Shown: positions 32,144 through 40,930, numbered from the stretch's first letter. The stretch: DNA of 64,000 nt from Treponema bryantii (GCF_900113965.1 NZ_FORI01000003.1:62001-126000); one strand, 5' to 3'. Numbers and translations are program-made. Notes: generated by a model not told the origin, from the sequence alone.

Positions 32144-33808
32144 ATGAGCGTAAACATTGCCACCATTCTCGACAACATCGCAGCGCCTGTTGTTGCTGCA
32201 ACTCCTATCAAAGATCACACCGGCAAAATAATCGATTTTGATATAATCTACACAAATGAAGAAGTAAAGATAGCGTCAGGCTATGCAATGCAGAACAAAC
32301 CACGATGGTCTGATTTTGCAATGAATATTACTTCCGACATTCCATGGTTTAAGATGGCCCTTGATGCCATTGCCGGCCGTTTCCATGATGATGTAAGATA
32401 TTTTTCTCCTTCAACTCAAGCCTGGTACAAAATCGAAATGAAATGGCTTCCTGAAGATAAATATATCATCATTACCTTTATTAATGTAACTTCTGAGCGG
32501 GAATACTACAGAAAGCTTAAGAAAACACTTATTACAGACCCTATGACAGGCTTTTCGAACCGCACAGGCTTTGCAGACTCTTTTGCAATCACACTTGAAA
32601 CAGCCCGTTTTAAGAAATACTATGCAGCACTTCTTGTAATAGATATTGATAACCTTCAGAACATAAATGATTCTCTTGGAAGTCAGGCTGGTGACAAGGT
32701 TATTCTTGATGTAGCAGAGGTATTAAAGCAGTTTCAGCGAGAATACATTCAGATTTTCCGCTATGGAGATGATGAGTTTGCCGTTATAATCACAAACTTT
32801 GAGTCTCAGGATTCCCTTGTAAACTTTATAGACTGTATTTATGACGCTTTCCAGCTTAAGCAAATTTCTGTTTCGGGTGGAATCTCTATGTTCCCTACAA
32901 ATACAGAACAGAAAGATGAAATGATCCGCTTTGCAGATATGGCTGTTCATTATGCAAAGAAAAATGGAAAGAACAGTTTTATTTACTTTGAACCGGAAAT
33001 GCAGAGAGTATTTATTCAGCATCTTACAATTCAGACAAGAATGAATGCTGCCCTCCTCGAAAGTAACTTTACCCAGTATTATCAGCCACAGTTTGATATT
33101 CAGACCGGACAGCTCCGTGGTTTTGAAGCCCTTATCAGATGGAATGATGATGAGCTTGGAAATATTTCGCCTTCGGTTTTTATTCCGCTGGCAGAAGAAA
33201 CCGGCTTAATTGTTCCAATCGGCCGCTGGGTTTTGTACACCGCAATCAATACACTTAAAACCTGGCAGGCAAAATACAACTTCCGTGGAATTATTTCTGT
33301 AAACGTTTCGCCTATTCAGCTGCTTGGAGACGGCTTTATTGAAGAGCTTCTGGATATGATTGAAACCTTTAAGGTAGATCCAAGTCTTCTGGAAATTGAA
33401 ATTACAGAAGGCGTTATGATTAATAACATGGGAGATGCAATAGAAAAACTCCGCCAGATTAAGGCGCTTGGATGCCGTGTTTCCCTTGATGATTTTGGAA
33501 CAGGCTATTCTTCTTTGAGCTACCTTCAGATGCTTCCTTTGAATACACTTAAGATTGATAAAGCATTTATTAATGATATTACTTCTGAAGACGGAGTTCA
33601 GGCTACAATCACCCGCTCTATCATTGATATGGTAGAAAAAATGGGACTTGAAACAATTGCAGAAGGTGTTGAAAACAATGAGCAGCTTAATATGCTCAAT
33701 CAGTTCCGCTGTAATTTTGTTCAGGGATTCTTACGCGGAAAGCCAATGCCATACAACCTCTGCGACGCATACCTTGCAGGGGATGTAAATGCACTGTTAA
33801 AAAACTAA
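32144..33808 (+). CDS. GGDEF-EAL protein with degenerate GGDEF and intact EAL
   Basis: A 554-residue soluble protein: PAS-like domain (~1-125), GGDEF domain (~130-285) and EAL domain (~300-540). The cyclase signature is R206-Y-G-D-D-E-F, with Asp for the second Gly, so synthesis is doubtful, although GTP binding may remain. The EAL part has FEALIRW (E328), SVNVSP, EIEITEGVM, DDFGTGYSSLSYLQ and AEGVE, all needed for cyclic-di-GMP hydrolysis. A phosphodiesterase controlled by PAS and GTP is the best reading. AGG precedes ATG; TTGACT and TATAAT (32074 and 32100) are 20 bp apart. Confidence 0.9.
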   Translation: MSVNIATILDNIAAPVVAATPIKDHTGKIIDFDIIYTNEEVKIASGYAMQNKPRWSDFAMNITSDIPWFKMALDAIAGRFHDDVRYFSPSTQAWYKIEMKWLPEDKYIIITFINVTSEREYYRKLKKTLITDPMTGFSNRTGFADSFAITLETARFKKYYAALLVIDIDNLQNINDSLGSQAGDKVILDVAEVLKQFQREYIQIFRYGDDEFAVIITNFESQDSLVNFIDCIYDAFQLKQISVSGGISMFPTNTEQKDEMIRFADMAVHYAKKNGKNSFIYFEPEMQRVFIQHLTIQTRMNAALLESNFTQYYQPQFDIQTGQLRGFEALIRWNDDELGNISPSVFIPLAEETGLIVPIGRWVLYTAINTLKTWQAKYNFRGIISVNVSPIQLLGDGFIEELLDMIETFKVDPSLLEIEITEGVMINNMGDAIEKLRQIKALGCRVSLDDFGTGYSSLSYLQMLPLNTLKIDKAFINDITSEDGVQATITRSIIDMVEKMGLETIAEGVENNEQLNMLNQFRCNFVQGFLRGKPMPYNLCDAYLAGDVNALLKN

Positions 33809-33815
33809 CCGAACC

Positions 33816-34238
33816 TTATTCTCCGGCCCTGTATTCTACATAACGTACACGGCCTTCGGCAACGGCCCGTTTTATCTCTTTTTCTCGTCCGCTTAAGGCA
33901 GATTTTCCGGTTTTTACTTCTATCAGCAGAACTTCGTGTACTGTATTATCTTCTGTGAGGCCCGGAAATGCAATGAAATCTACAGGCTTACCGATAAAGC
34001 GGGCATCTCCCGGATGGCACGGAAAGCCCGGCAAAAAAGGTGCAACCTGTTCTGCAAGCTGGCCGCCAAGCACAGAACGGGAACGCTTTATTGCATCTTT
34101 TCGTACTTTTGAATTACCCGAATGCAGGCGGATGGTCTGTATTATCAAAAGAAATAGCAGAATACAAAGAAGTATAAGGGCTGGTAAAGGTATTGCTCTG
34201 GCTGTATTTTTTATGTAACCTAAAATCTGTGTAATCAT
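33816..34238 (-). CDS. Membrane-anchored Holliday-junction-resolvase-like protein
   Basis: A 140-residue protein with an N-terminal membrane helix (about 15-35, ALILLCILLFLLIIQTI) and a C-terminal domain with FIGKPVDFIAFPGL, VLLIEVKTGKSALSGREKEI and VRYVEYR, which I recognise as the Endonuc_Holl (PF10107) type. The D...E-V-K pattern is a PD-(D/E)XK core. The ATG at 34238 is 6 bases after TATATT without a Shine-Dalgarno sequence; upstream in-frame codons read through a REP element. Its end is 7 bp from the end of the convergent GGDEF-EAL gene. Confidence 0.8.
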   Translation of the reverse strand: MITQILGYIKNTARAIPLPALILLCILLFLLIIQTIRLHSGNSKVRKDAIKRSRSVLGGQLAEQVAPFLPGFPCHPGDARFIGKPVDFIAFPGLTEDNTVHEVLLIEVKTGKSALSGREKEIKRAVAEGRVRYVEYRAGE

Positions 34239-34244
34239 TTTTAC

Positions 34245-34273
34245 AATATACAATGAATTTACCGATACATAAA
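34245..34273 (-). promoter_or_regulatory. Predicted promoter of the resolvase-like gene, leaderless geometry
   Basis: On the minus strand, TTTATG (34273-34268), 17 bp, TATATT (34250-34245), 6 bases, ATG. Confidence 0.5.
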
Positions 34274-34280
34274 GAGTATA

Positions 34281-34342
34281 GATTGCTTCGCTTCGCTCGC
34301 AATGACTGTCATTGCGAGGAGCCTTCAGGCGACGTGGCAATC
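34281..34342. repeat. REP-like palindrome, family A, copy 5
   Basis: Halves GATTGCTTCGCTTCGCTCGC and TCATTGCGAGGAGCCTTCAG GCGACGTGGCAATC around AATGACTG. It lies between two divergent genes, just upstream of the OmpA-like gene, and would be in its leader. Confidence 0.88.
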
Positions 34343-34366
34343 TACAATTTTCGGAGGTTATTATCT

Positions 34367-35641
34367 ATGAATAAATTGTTAAAAAAATCACTACTTCCCT
34401 TCGCAATTCTTACGTTCTTTTCAGCATCTGCTTTCGCTGAAGACGATGGCATTTTATTTGAATTCAAACATACTAAAGACGACGCAGTTGTTCACGTTGC
34501 AACTGTTGAAGAAGAAGCATATGTAAACGGCAGACTCCATAACCGCACAGAGTTCATTAACCGCACTTCAACCACTGTTACTGATACTCAAAAAGACGGT
34601 TCGGCAAAACTCTTTACCCACTATATGACAACTCAGAACAACTTTATCAATGCAACAGGAAGAATGCTTTCCTGGGGTGAAGAAGAATCTGTAAGACTCT
34701 ACCGCGACAAAAACGGCCATCTTCATGATTCTGATAATGATTTTCTGCCAACTGTTCAGAGTGTTCCTTCCTTTTCTGATAAACCCGTAAAAATTGGAGA
34801 ATCATGGACAAGTGAAGGCCTTGAAGTTCATGACTGCCGCGACCTTTTTAATATGGAAGACGCCATTCAGGTTCCTTTTACTGCAACTTACACATACACT
34901 GGTGACGAAGAAATTGATGGAAAAAAACTTAATGTAATTGAAGTTGAATATAAATTCTTTCAGGATGCTGGAGAAGCAGGTGACAAAGGCAGTCTCGGCC
35001 AGGACTGGTATGACAGCTATCTTTATGGCACTGCAAGTGGCAGCACATATGCAGGTGCCCAGGGACAGGCCGTTCAGAAAATCTGGTGGGATAATGAAAA
35101 AGGCGAACTGGATCATTACATCGAAGAATTTGTGATTTATCTGTACGACACCTATAACAACACCTATGCTTTCCGCGGAACAGCTCACGGTGAAGTTACT
35201 GAATACAAATCTGTAAATAATAAAGATAACCTCAAAAAGCTTCAGAAGAAAGTTGAAAAATACAAGCTCGACAATATTTCTGTAAAACAGGGCGACAAGG
35301 GACTTACAATCAGTCTTGATAACATTCAGTTTGAACCGGATTCGGATGTTCTTATGCCTTCTGAAAAGAAAAAGCTTGAAAAGATTGGTGAAATCCTCAA
35401 AGAGTTCCAGAATGATCTTTTGATTACAGGCCACTGCGCTGCCCGCGGAACTGTAGGCGCACAGCAGAAACTTTCAGAAGAACGCGCAGACGCTGTTGCG
35501 AAGTTCCTTGTAGCTAATGGAATCAGGGATCAGTATCATATTTTTACGCAGGGTAAGGGTGCGACAGAGCCTGTGGCATCTAATGATACGGAAGCGGGAA
35601 GAATAAAAAATAGACGAGTTGAAATCACAATTATGGATTAA
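34367..35641 (+). CDS. OmpA-family outer-membrane/periplasmic protein
   Basis: A 424-residue secreted protein with a signal peptide ending ASAFA before EDDG. The N-terminal ~300 residues are beta-rich and unrecognised. The last ~115 residues form an OmpA-like peptidoglycan-binding domain: IQFEPDSDVLMPSEKKKLEKI, ITGHCAARGTVGAQQKLSEE, ERADAVAKFL and GRIKNRRVEI, with the Asp/Arg pair that binds peptide stems. No lipobox. GGAGG is 9 bp before the ATG at 34367; upstream codons read through the REP element. Confidence 0.9.
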   Translation: MNKLLKKSLLPFAILTFFSASAFAEDDGILFEFKHTKDDAVVHVATVEEEAYVNGRLHNRTEFINRTSTTVTDTQKDGSAKLFTHYMTTQNNFINATGRMLSWGEEESVRLYRDKNGHLHDSDNDFLPTVQSVPSFSDKPVKIGESWTSEGLEVHDCRDLFNMEDAIQVPFTATYTYTGDEEIDGKKLNVIEVEYKFFQDAGEAGDKGSLGQDWYDSYLYGTASGSTYAGAQGQAVQKIWWDNEKGELDHYIEEFVIYLYDTYNNTYAFRGTAHGEVTEYKSVNNKDNLKKLQKKVEKYKLDNISVKQGDKGLTISLDNIQFEPDSDVLMPSEKKKLEKIGEILKEFQNDLLITGHCAARGTVGAQQKLSEERADAVAKFLVANGIRDQYHIFTQGKGATEPVASNDTEAGRIKNRRVEITIMD

Positions 35642-35649
35642 CCGTACAC

Positions 35650-35784
35650 TTAAAAAACTTAGGTGCTTCCGCTGCTCGAGCCTGCAAACTGCAGTGATGA
35701 GCTAGTGGAAATTTGACTCGCCTTCGGCTCGCGCTCATCAAAGCAGTTTGTAGTCTCGATTCGCTCGCGCACCTAAGTTTTTTA
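35650..35784. terminator. Large palindrome (135 bp) between convergent genes, probable bidirectional terminator
   Basis: Outer arms TTAAAAAACTTAGGTGC and GCACCTAAGTTTTTTAA are perfect; further inward, CAAACTGC/GCAGTTTG and GATGAGC/GCTCATC pair with small bulges. The A/T-rich ends give a T-run after the stem in both directions, after the OmpA-like gene and after recQ. Confidence 0.8.
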
Positions 35785-35796
35785 ATATTCGGACTT

Positions 35797-37359
35797 CTAT
35801 GATATTTCAGGTTGTTTTTTTATTCTTCCCGCTTTCGTAACTCTTAATCTTCCTTTCCATAAGAAATTATCTAATTCTATTTTGCCACTATCCTTCAACT
35901 GCTGAACAACTTCCACCGTATCTTTATGAGTCCAAACATTGAGTCCAAACAATGTACGTGTTCGTTCATTCATTTTTTCATATAGTTCTGTTTCTATATC
36001 ATCTTCGGAAAAATAATTTCGTGCTTTTCGTATGATATTAAAGGCTAACTGCCAGTCTGAGTCTGCTGTCTTTGTGGACTTCGTGGTGGCACGGCGGGCG
36101 TCGCAGAGGTCGCAGCCGCTACATACGGTCTGTTCGGCGCCCAGAGCGTCTAGCAGAACCTGGCGGCGGCATTCTTTGGTTTCGGCAAAGTCTCTCATGG
36201 CAGCCTGACGAGAGCCCGGTGCGTAAACTGAATAATCGAGGGAGTCTGCGAGACTCCATAAAAGTATTGCTTTAGCGATGCTGCCATCGCGGCCGCCACG
36301 GCCGGCTTCCTGAATGTAGGCCTCAGCGGTTGCGGATGGCACTAAGTGAACAACAGTCTTAATGTCTTTTTTATCTACGCCCATTCCGTACGCGCAGGTG
36401 GCGCATAACACTCCGTCCTTACTATCGTAGAACCATTTTTCAGTTTCATCCTTTTCTGCTTTTTCTAGACCTGCGTGATAAAAACGGGCTGTTCCATCAC
36501 CAAAACATAAGTTGAGTTCCCGAGCCATATCTTCAGTTTTATTACGCGTCCCGCAGAAGATTATCATGGGACGCTGCTCTGTAGAGGCTAGAAGCAGAGC
36601 TTCCTTTTTCTTGGCAGCTGCATAACGCACGTAGTAAATAATGTTTTTACGGTCACTTTCGCTTCGAACTATATGAGCCTGACCATCAAACAAAATCTCG
36701 GCTACACGTGAAAGCACCTGAGGAGAAGCTGTTGCAGTAAAGGCTGTAATCACAGGAGGATTTATAACCTTAATTACATTCCCAAGCCCGAGGTATGCCG
36801 GACGAAAAGAATCACCCCATTCTGAAACACAATGCGCTTCATCAATTGCAATATGTTTGATTCCAACTTCCTTAAGCTGATTTAGAAGAGTCTCGCTTTG
36901 AAGAACCTCCGGATTTGCAAGAATAATCTGAGCGCCCTCCCGGATTTTTCGGAAATTTTCTTCCCTTTCCTCTTCAGTCTGTCCGCCCCTGAAGGTAACG
37001 CTGCGAAGGCTTCCCTCTTCCATTCGTCTCTGCTGGTCACTCATAAGGGCCAGAAGAGGATAAATAATCAGGGATGGTCCTTCCAGCAAAAGTGCCGGAA
37101 TCTGAAAGCACAATGATTTTCCTGCTCCCGTTGGCAAAAGAACTATCTGACGCCCCTTGCAGAATGAATCATCTGCCTCCCCTAGATCTTCATAATCAGC
37201 AATATTTTTGTGATATTCATAGGCTTCAAGAATATTTGCTACAACAAGCCTCTGCCAGGGATAGAGATACTTTATGCCAAAATTCTTAAAAGCAGTCTGG
37301 GTCACAAAATCATCAGAGATTTCTTCATTTTGATTTTCAAGTTTTTCCTGCGTTTCCAT
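35797..37359 (-). CDS. recQ: RecQ-family ATP-dependent DNA helicase
   Basis: A 520-residue 3'-5' DNA helicase. Walker A LLPTGAGKSLCFQIP, motif II IDEAHCVSEWGDSFRPAY, FTATASPQV, motif VI EAGRGGRDG and a Cys-rich zinc site (CRRQVL...CSGCDLCD) are clear. It is shorter than E. coli RecQ (609) with only a reduced winged-helix end and no HRDC domain. It may equally be a RecQ paralogue, so the symbol is approximate. Start at ATG 37359; TTG six codons upstream is less likely. Confidence 0.88.
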   Translation of the reverse strand: METQEKLENQNEEISDDFVTQTAFKNFGIKYLYPWQRLVVANILEAYEYHKNIADYEDLGEADDSFCKGRQIVLLPTGAGKSLCFQIPALLLEGPSLIIYPLLALMSDQQRRMEEGSLRSVTFRGGQTEEEREENFRKIREGAQIILANPEVLQSETLLNQLKEVGIKHIAIDEAHCVSEWGDSFRPAYLGLGNVIKVINPPVITAFTATASPQVLSRVAEILFDGQAHIVRSESDRKNIIYYVRYAAAKKKEALLLASTEQRPMIIFCGTRNKTEDMARELNLCFGDGTARFYHAGLEKAEKDETEKWFYDSKDGVLCATCAYGMGVDKKDIKTVVHLVPSATAEAYIQEAGRGGRDGSIAKAILLWSLADSLDYSVYAPGSRQAAMRDFAETKECRRQVLLDALGAEQTVCSGCDLCDARRATTKSTKTADSDWQLAFNIIRKARNYFSEDDIETELYEKMNERTRTLFGLNVWTHKDTVEVVQQLKDSGKIELDNFLWKGRLRVTKAGRIKKQPEIS

Positions 37360-37424
37360 ATATATAATATGGTGCAAGAGTTGTGATTTCAGGAAGTTTT
37401 TTGAGAATTTAGCGGGATTTTTTA

Positions 37425-37697
37425 CTATTTTGAGTCGCCGGCAGCAGCTTCTCCACCTTCGGCAGGCTTTTCTTCTTTCTTTTCTTCTTTTGCTGGCGCA
37501 GCTGCTTTTGCGGCTTTAGACTTTTTAGGCTTAGGAGGCTTTTTCCTGTAAGTTGTTACAAATTTTGCAAACTCAATTACAAGAATCATGACAATAACAG
37601 TTCCAATAACGCGTATATCTTTGAGAACACCTAATATTACCGGAATATATTCTTTTATTGTCATAATCATTTTATCGGCCTGTAATACTTGAAACAT
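37425..37697 (-). CDS. Small membrane protein with Lys/Ala/Glu-rich tail
   Basis: A 90-residue protein with one hydrophobic segment (about 27-48, IRVIGTVIVMILVIEFAKF) followed by KKPPKPKKSKAAKAA and an Ala/Glu/Lys tail ending GGEAAAGDSK. The tail is low-complexity. Function unknown. ATGs at 37670 or 37664 are alternative starts; none has a clear Shine-Dalgarno sequence. Its stop is 65 bp before the recQ ATG, so the two may be cotranscribed. Confidence 0.6.
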   Translation of the reverse strand: MFQVLQADKMIMTIKEYIPVILGVLKDIRVIGTVIVMILVIEFAKFVTTYRKKPPKPKKSKAAKAAAPAKEEKKEEKPAEGGEAAAGDSK

Positions 37698-37749
37698 TAC
37701 GTTTTCTAATTTATCTTAAATTAAACGTTTAACAAAAAGGAAGTATAAA

Positions 37750-39204
37750 ATGAATAAAAAAGAATACATTAAGGGAGCAAATCCTTACATGCCGCTTTGG
37801 GAGCATGTTCCTGACGGGGAACCTCGTGTTTTTGAATACAATGGAGAAAAGCGCGTTTATCTTTACGGTTCGCACGATACTGTAAAAACTGAATACTGCG
37901 GACCTGACCAGGTTGTATGGTCGGCTCCGGTTGACGATTTGACTAACTGGAAGTGCCATGGAGTCTGCTACACTGCAACAGACGGAGGCATTCTCTATGC
38001 TCCTGATGTTGTTCAAAAGGGAGACACTTTTTATATGTATGCGGCAGAAGCTAGGGGCTCACGAATCATGCTTGCAACAAGTAAGAATCCGGCCGGTCCT
38101 TTTACGAATCCTGTAAAAACTGAACTTGGTTTTGACCCGGGTATTTTAGTTGATGATGATGGCCGAGTTTATGCCTTCTGGGGCTTCTGTAAGCAGTACT
38201 GCGCAGAACTGAATGATGATATGGCTACAATCAAAAAGGAAACTTTGCGCGAAAATGTTGTAAAACACTGTATTGCGCCATGGTCTCCAAAAGATAATAT
38301 GGAAGATGAAAACGATGCTTTCTTTGAGGCATCTTCACCTCGCAAGCTTTTCGGCAAATATGTTTTCATTTATTCTAAGCGCTACTACACTCATCAGCCT
38401 CAGTACGGAGTTTATGAAGACTGTAACGGCTTCTTGTCTTACAAATATTCAGATAGCCCGCTCGGAGACTACAAGATGGGAGGAGACATCAGCTTTAACG
38501 GCGGCGAGATTCTTCCTGGCCCGGATGGCAAAAATCAGATGAGCTACCGCTGGGGTAACAACCACGGAAGTCTTATGGAAGTTAACGGACAGTGGTACAT
38601 TTTCTATCACCGCCAGATTGGAACTGATGAGTATGCACGTCAGGCAATGCTTGAACCTGTTGATGTAGCAATGGATAAGAACGGCCGTATTTTTGCCGGT
38701 AAGATTACTTACAAAGATGGCGAGCCTGTAGCTTCGGAACCAGTTGAGATGACCAGCCAGGGTGCCCATATCAACGGTCTGGATGCCCGCAAGTGGATTT
38801 CTGCCGGCTATGCCGTTCACATTTACGGTGGAGCAAAAGGCGGCTACAACGGTGGTATGGGCGGCGCTTATATCAAACCTGTTTACGAAAAGGATGATAA
38901 TATCAGTTCTCCGATTGTTGATATTACAAATGCTTTGACTGTAGGCTTCCGCTATCTTCAGTTTGGTGCAAATACACCTAAGACTATTACAGCAGATATT
39001 CTTGCTAAGGAAGATCTTACTGTAAATGTCCGCGTAGATAACTATCAGGGCAAGGTGATTGCTTCGTTCAAGATGAAAAAAGGCGACAAAACTTCAACTG
39101 CACCGCTGAGTTCTGGTGTCATTGGTAAACACGCCGTTTACTTTGAATTTATTTCAGATTCAAAAGAAATAATTGCAGAATTTGATAAATTCACGTTTAA
39201 TTAA
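37750..39204 (+). CDS. Glycoside hydrolase family 43 enzyme, cytosolic
   Basis: A 484-residue five-bladed beta-propeller enzyme of the beta-xylosidase/alpha-arabinofuranosidase type. ANPYMPLWEHVPDGEPRVF is the family N-terminus, GGILYAPDVV holds the central Asp, GFDPGILVDDDGRVYAFWG follows, and FFEASSPRKL carries the catalytic Glu. The base Asp of the usual ADP motif is replaced by GEPRVF, a pattern of one GH43 branch. The C-terminal ~130 residues form a beta-sandwich like CBM6. There is no signal peptide, so it acts on imported oligosaccharides. AAGGAAG precedes ATG. Confidence 0.9.
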   Translation: MNKKEYIKGANPYMPLWEHVPDGEPRVFEYNGEKRVYLYGSHDTVKTEYCGPDQVVWSAPVDDLTNWKCHGVCYTATDGGILYAPDVVQKGDTFYMYAAEARGSRIMLATSKNPAGPFTNPVKTELGFDPGILVDDDGRVYAFWGFCKQYCAELNDDMATIKKETLRENVVKHCIAPWSPKDNMEDENDAFFEASSPRKLFGKYVFIYSKRYYTHQPQYGVYEDCNGFLSYKYSDSPLGDYKMGGDISFNGGEILPGPDGKNQMSYRWGNNHGSLMEVNGQWYIFYHRQIGTDEYARQAMLEPVDVAMDKNGRIFAGKITYKDGEPVASEPVEMTSQGAHINGLDARKWISAGYAVHIYGGAKGGYNGGMGGAYIKPVYEKDDNISSPIVDITNALTVGFRYLQFGANTPKTITADILAKEDLTVNVRVDNYQGKVIASFKMKKGDKTSTAPLSSGVIGKHAVYFEFISDSKEIIAEFDKFTFN

Positions 39205-39214
39205 TCCCCATCAC

Positions 39215-39285
39215 CGTCATTGCGAGGAGCGAATGCGACGAAGCAATCTATTCATATGGATTGCTTCGCTGCGCTCGCAATGACG
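39215..39285. repeat. REP-like palindrome, family A, copy 6
   Basis: Halves CGTCATTGCGAGGAGCGAAT and GCTTCGCTGCGCTCGCAATG ACG around GCAATCTATTCATATGGAT TGC, after the GH43 gene and before hisH on the same strand. Confidence 0.9.
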
Positions 39286-39315
39286 ATCTTATAACGATTT
39301 TTTATTCCACTATAG

Positions 39316-39344
39316 TTCACAATCCCTGTAAATTTTTCTATAAT
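39316..39344 (+). promoter_or_regulatory. Promoter of hisH, leaderless geometry
   Basis: TTCACA (39316-39321), a 17-bp spacer, TATAAT (39339-39344), then seven bases and the ATG at 39352. No Shine-Dalgarno sequence. Confidence 0.7.
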
Positions 39345-39351
39345 TAGAAAC

Positions 39352-39975
39352 ATGGTTGGAATTATTGATTTTAATGCGGGAAATATCACAAGTCTGGAGC
39401 GGGCTCTGGACTATCTGAAGATTCCTTATATCCGTTCTAAAAATCCTTCTGAATTAAAAGACTGCGACCGCTTTATGTTCCCTGGCGATGGTGATGATTC
39501 CTACGCTATGGCTGAGCTGAAAAAAAGCGGCTTTGATGTATTTGTGCGCGAGCAGACTGCTGGCGGAAAGCCTTTGCTTGGAATCTGTGTCGGCTCGCAG
39601 ATTATTTTTGAGCATTCAGAAGAAGGCGATGCTCAGTGTCTTGGGCTTGTTGAAGGCGAAATCAAACATTTTTATACGATTGAGCCAAAGATGAAGGAAG
39701 ATAAAATCAAGGTTCCTCATATGGGCTGGAATAACATTTCTTTTGAAAATGGTAACTGCCCTATTCTGGCAGGAATCAAAAATGATTCTGATGTTTACTT
39801 TGTTCATTCCTTTGTGATTTGTCCTAACGACCGTTCGATAGTAAAAGCAAGCGCAGAATACGGAATTAAAGTTCCGGCTGTAATTCAGAAAGGAAATGTT
39901 TTTGCCTGCCAGTTCCACCCGGAAAAAAGTGGAGTGACTGGATTAAGAATAATAGAGAATTTCTGTAAATTATAG
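39352..39975 (+). CDS. hisH: Imidazole glycerol phosphate synthase, glutaminase subunit
   Basis: The 207-residue class I glutamine amidotransferase that feeds ammonia to HisF. IIDFNAGNITSLERAL is the N-terminus, GICVGSQ carries the nucleophilic Cys (about residue 83), VPHMGWNNI is typical, and CQFHPEKSG holds the His and Glu of the triad. Only hisH and hisF are present here, with no other his genes, so a full histidine operon is absent. In some bacteria such isolated pairs serve other pathways (for example surface-sugar amination); histidine synthesis cannot be assumed. Confidence 0.93.
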   Translation: MVGIIDFNAGNITSLERALDYLKIPYIRSKNPSELKDCDRFMFPGDGDDSYAMAELKKSGFDVFVREQTAGGKPLLGICVGSQIIFEHSEEGDAQCLGLVEGEIKHFYTIEPKMKEDKIKVPHMGWNNISFENGNCPILAGIKNDSDVYFVHSFVICPNDRSIVKASAEYGIKVPAVIQKGNVFACQFHPEKSGVTGLRIIENFCKL

Positions 39976-39976
39976 A

Positions 39977-40057
39977 CGGGGGCGTTACGGGGGTGTCCCC
40001 CGTTAGAAGGGGTAGCGAGCAACGAAGTGCGAGCGAGGGGGAGACTTCCCCCCCCCC
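39977..40057. repeat. G/C-run repeat, family C, copy 1, with a 10-C tract
   Basis: GGGGGCGTTACGGGGGTGTC CCCCGTTAG and GCGAGGGGGAGACTTCCC end in a homopolymer of ten C (40048-40057), 38 bp before hisF. A related block is at 57169-57260. It folds into several G-C-rich stems. Confidence 0.75.
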
Positions 40058-40095
40058 TAAAACCTAGAACCTGACACCTATAACCTGGAGAATAT

Positions 40096-40860
40096 ATGTT
40101 AAAAAAACGAATTATAATTTGTCTGGATGTAAAAGACGGACGTACAACTAAAGGTGTAAAATTTCAGAATAATATAGATATTGGTGACCCGGTTGAAATG
40201 GCCGCTGAGTATTACCGTCAAGGCGTAGATGAACTGGTATTTTATGATATCATTGCTTCTGCCCGTGGCCGTGGACCAATTCTGGATTTAATTTCACGCG
40301 TTGCCCAGCAGGTCTTTATTCCTTTCTGTGTTGGCGGCGGAATCGGAACAATCGAAGATATCCGCTCTACTATTCTTGCGGGTGCGGAAAAGGTTTCTTT
40401 GAACTCGCAGGCTGTTCGTAATCCGGGACTGATTACAGAAGGCGCAAAGGTATTCGGCAGTCAGTCTATTGTTCTTGGTATGGATGTTCGCCGTGACCCA
40501 ACAAAGCCAAGCGGATTTGGAACAACAATCAATGGTGGCCGCGTAGACACTGGTCTGGACGCTCTTGAATGGGCAAAACGTGGCGTTGAACTTGGTGCCG
40601 GCGAAATTGTTTTGAACTCTATGGATGCGGACGGAACAAAGAATGGCTACGACATCGAGCTTACCCGCCTTATTTCCGAAAATGTTCCTGTGCCTGTAAT
40701 TGCAAGCGGCGGCGGCGGAACTCCAGCTCATCTTGCAGATGCCCTTACAGAAGGAAAGGCTGATGCAGCACTTGTTGCCAGCATGGTTCATAACGGAACT
40801 TATACCGTTGGTCAGATAAAAGATGAACTGAACAAGATGGGCGTTCCGATGAGAATGTAA
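40096..40860 (+). CDS. hisF: Imidazole glycerol phosphate synthase, cyclase subunit
   Basis: The 254-residue (beta/alpha)8 barrel that forms IGP and AICAR from PRFAR. IICLDVKDGRTTKGVKF carries the catalytic Asp near residue 10, FCVGGGIGTIEDIR and KVSLNSQAVRNP are typical, and the second catalytic Asp is in LNSMDADGTKNGYD (about 180). In E. coli HisF residue 5 is Arg in KRIIPCLDV; here KKRIIICLDV keeps it. TGGAG is 7 bp before ATG. Separated from hisH by the family C repeat. Confidence 0.95.
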   Translation: MLKKRIIICLDVKDGRTTKGVKFQNNIDIGDPVEMAAEYYRQGVDELVFYDIIASARGRGPILDLISRVAQQVFIPFCVGGGIGTIEDIRSTILAGAEKVSLNSQAVRNPGLITEGAKVFGSQSIVLGMDVRRDPTKPSGFGTTINGGRVDTGLDALEWAKRGVELGAGEIVLNSMDADGTKNGYDIELTRLISENVPVPVIASGGGGTPAHLADALTEGKADAALVASMVHNGTYTVGQIKDELNKMGVPMRM

Positions 40861-40893
40861 CTTAAAGCTGAAGATGGTTTTATTTAAGATGAG

Positions 40894-40930
40894 AATCCTG
40901 CTGACTTTGATGTTAGCAGGATTTTTTTTA
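40894..40930 (+). terminator. Terminator of hisF
   Basis: AATCCTGCT (40894-40902), a 12-base loop, AGCAGGATT (40915-40923) and a run of eight T. Confidence 0.92.

Noticed and set aside
34253-34366. N-terminal extension of the OmpA-like protein
   Set aside because: It is translated repeat sequence; ATG 34367 follows GGAGG and begins a signal peptide.
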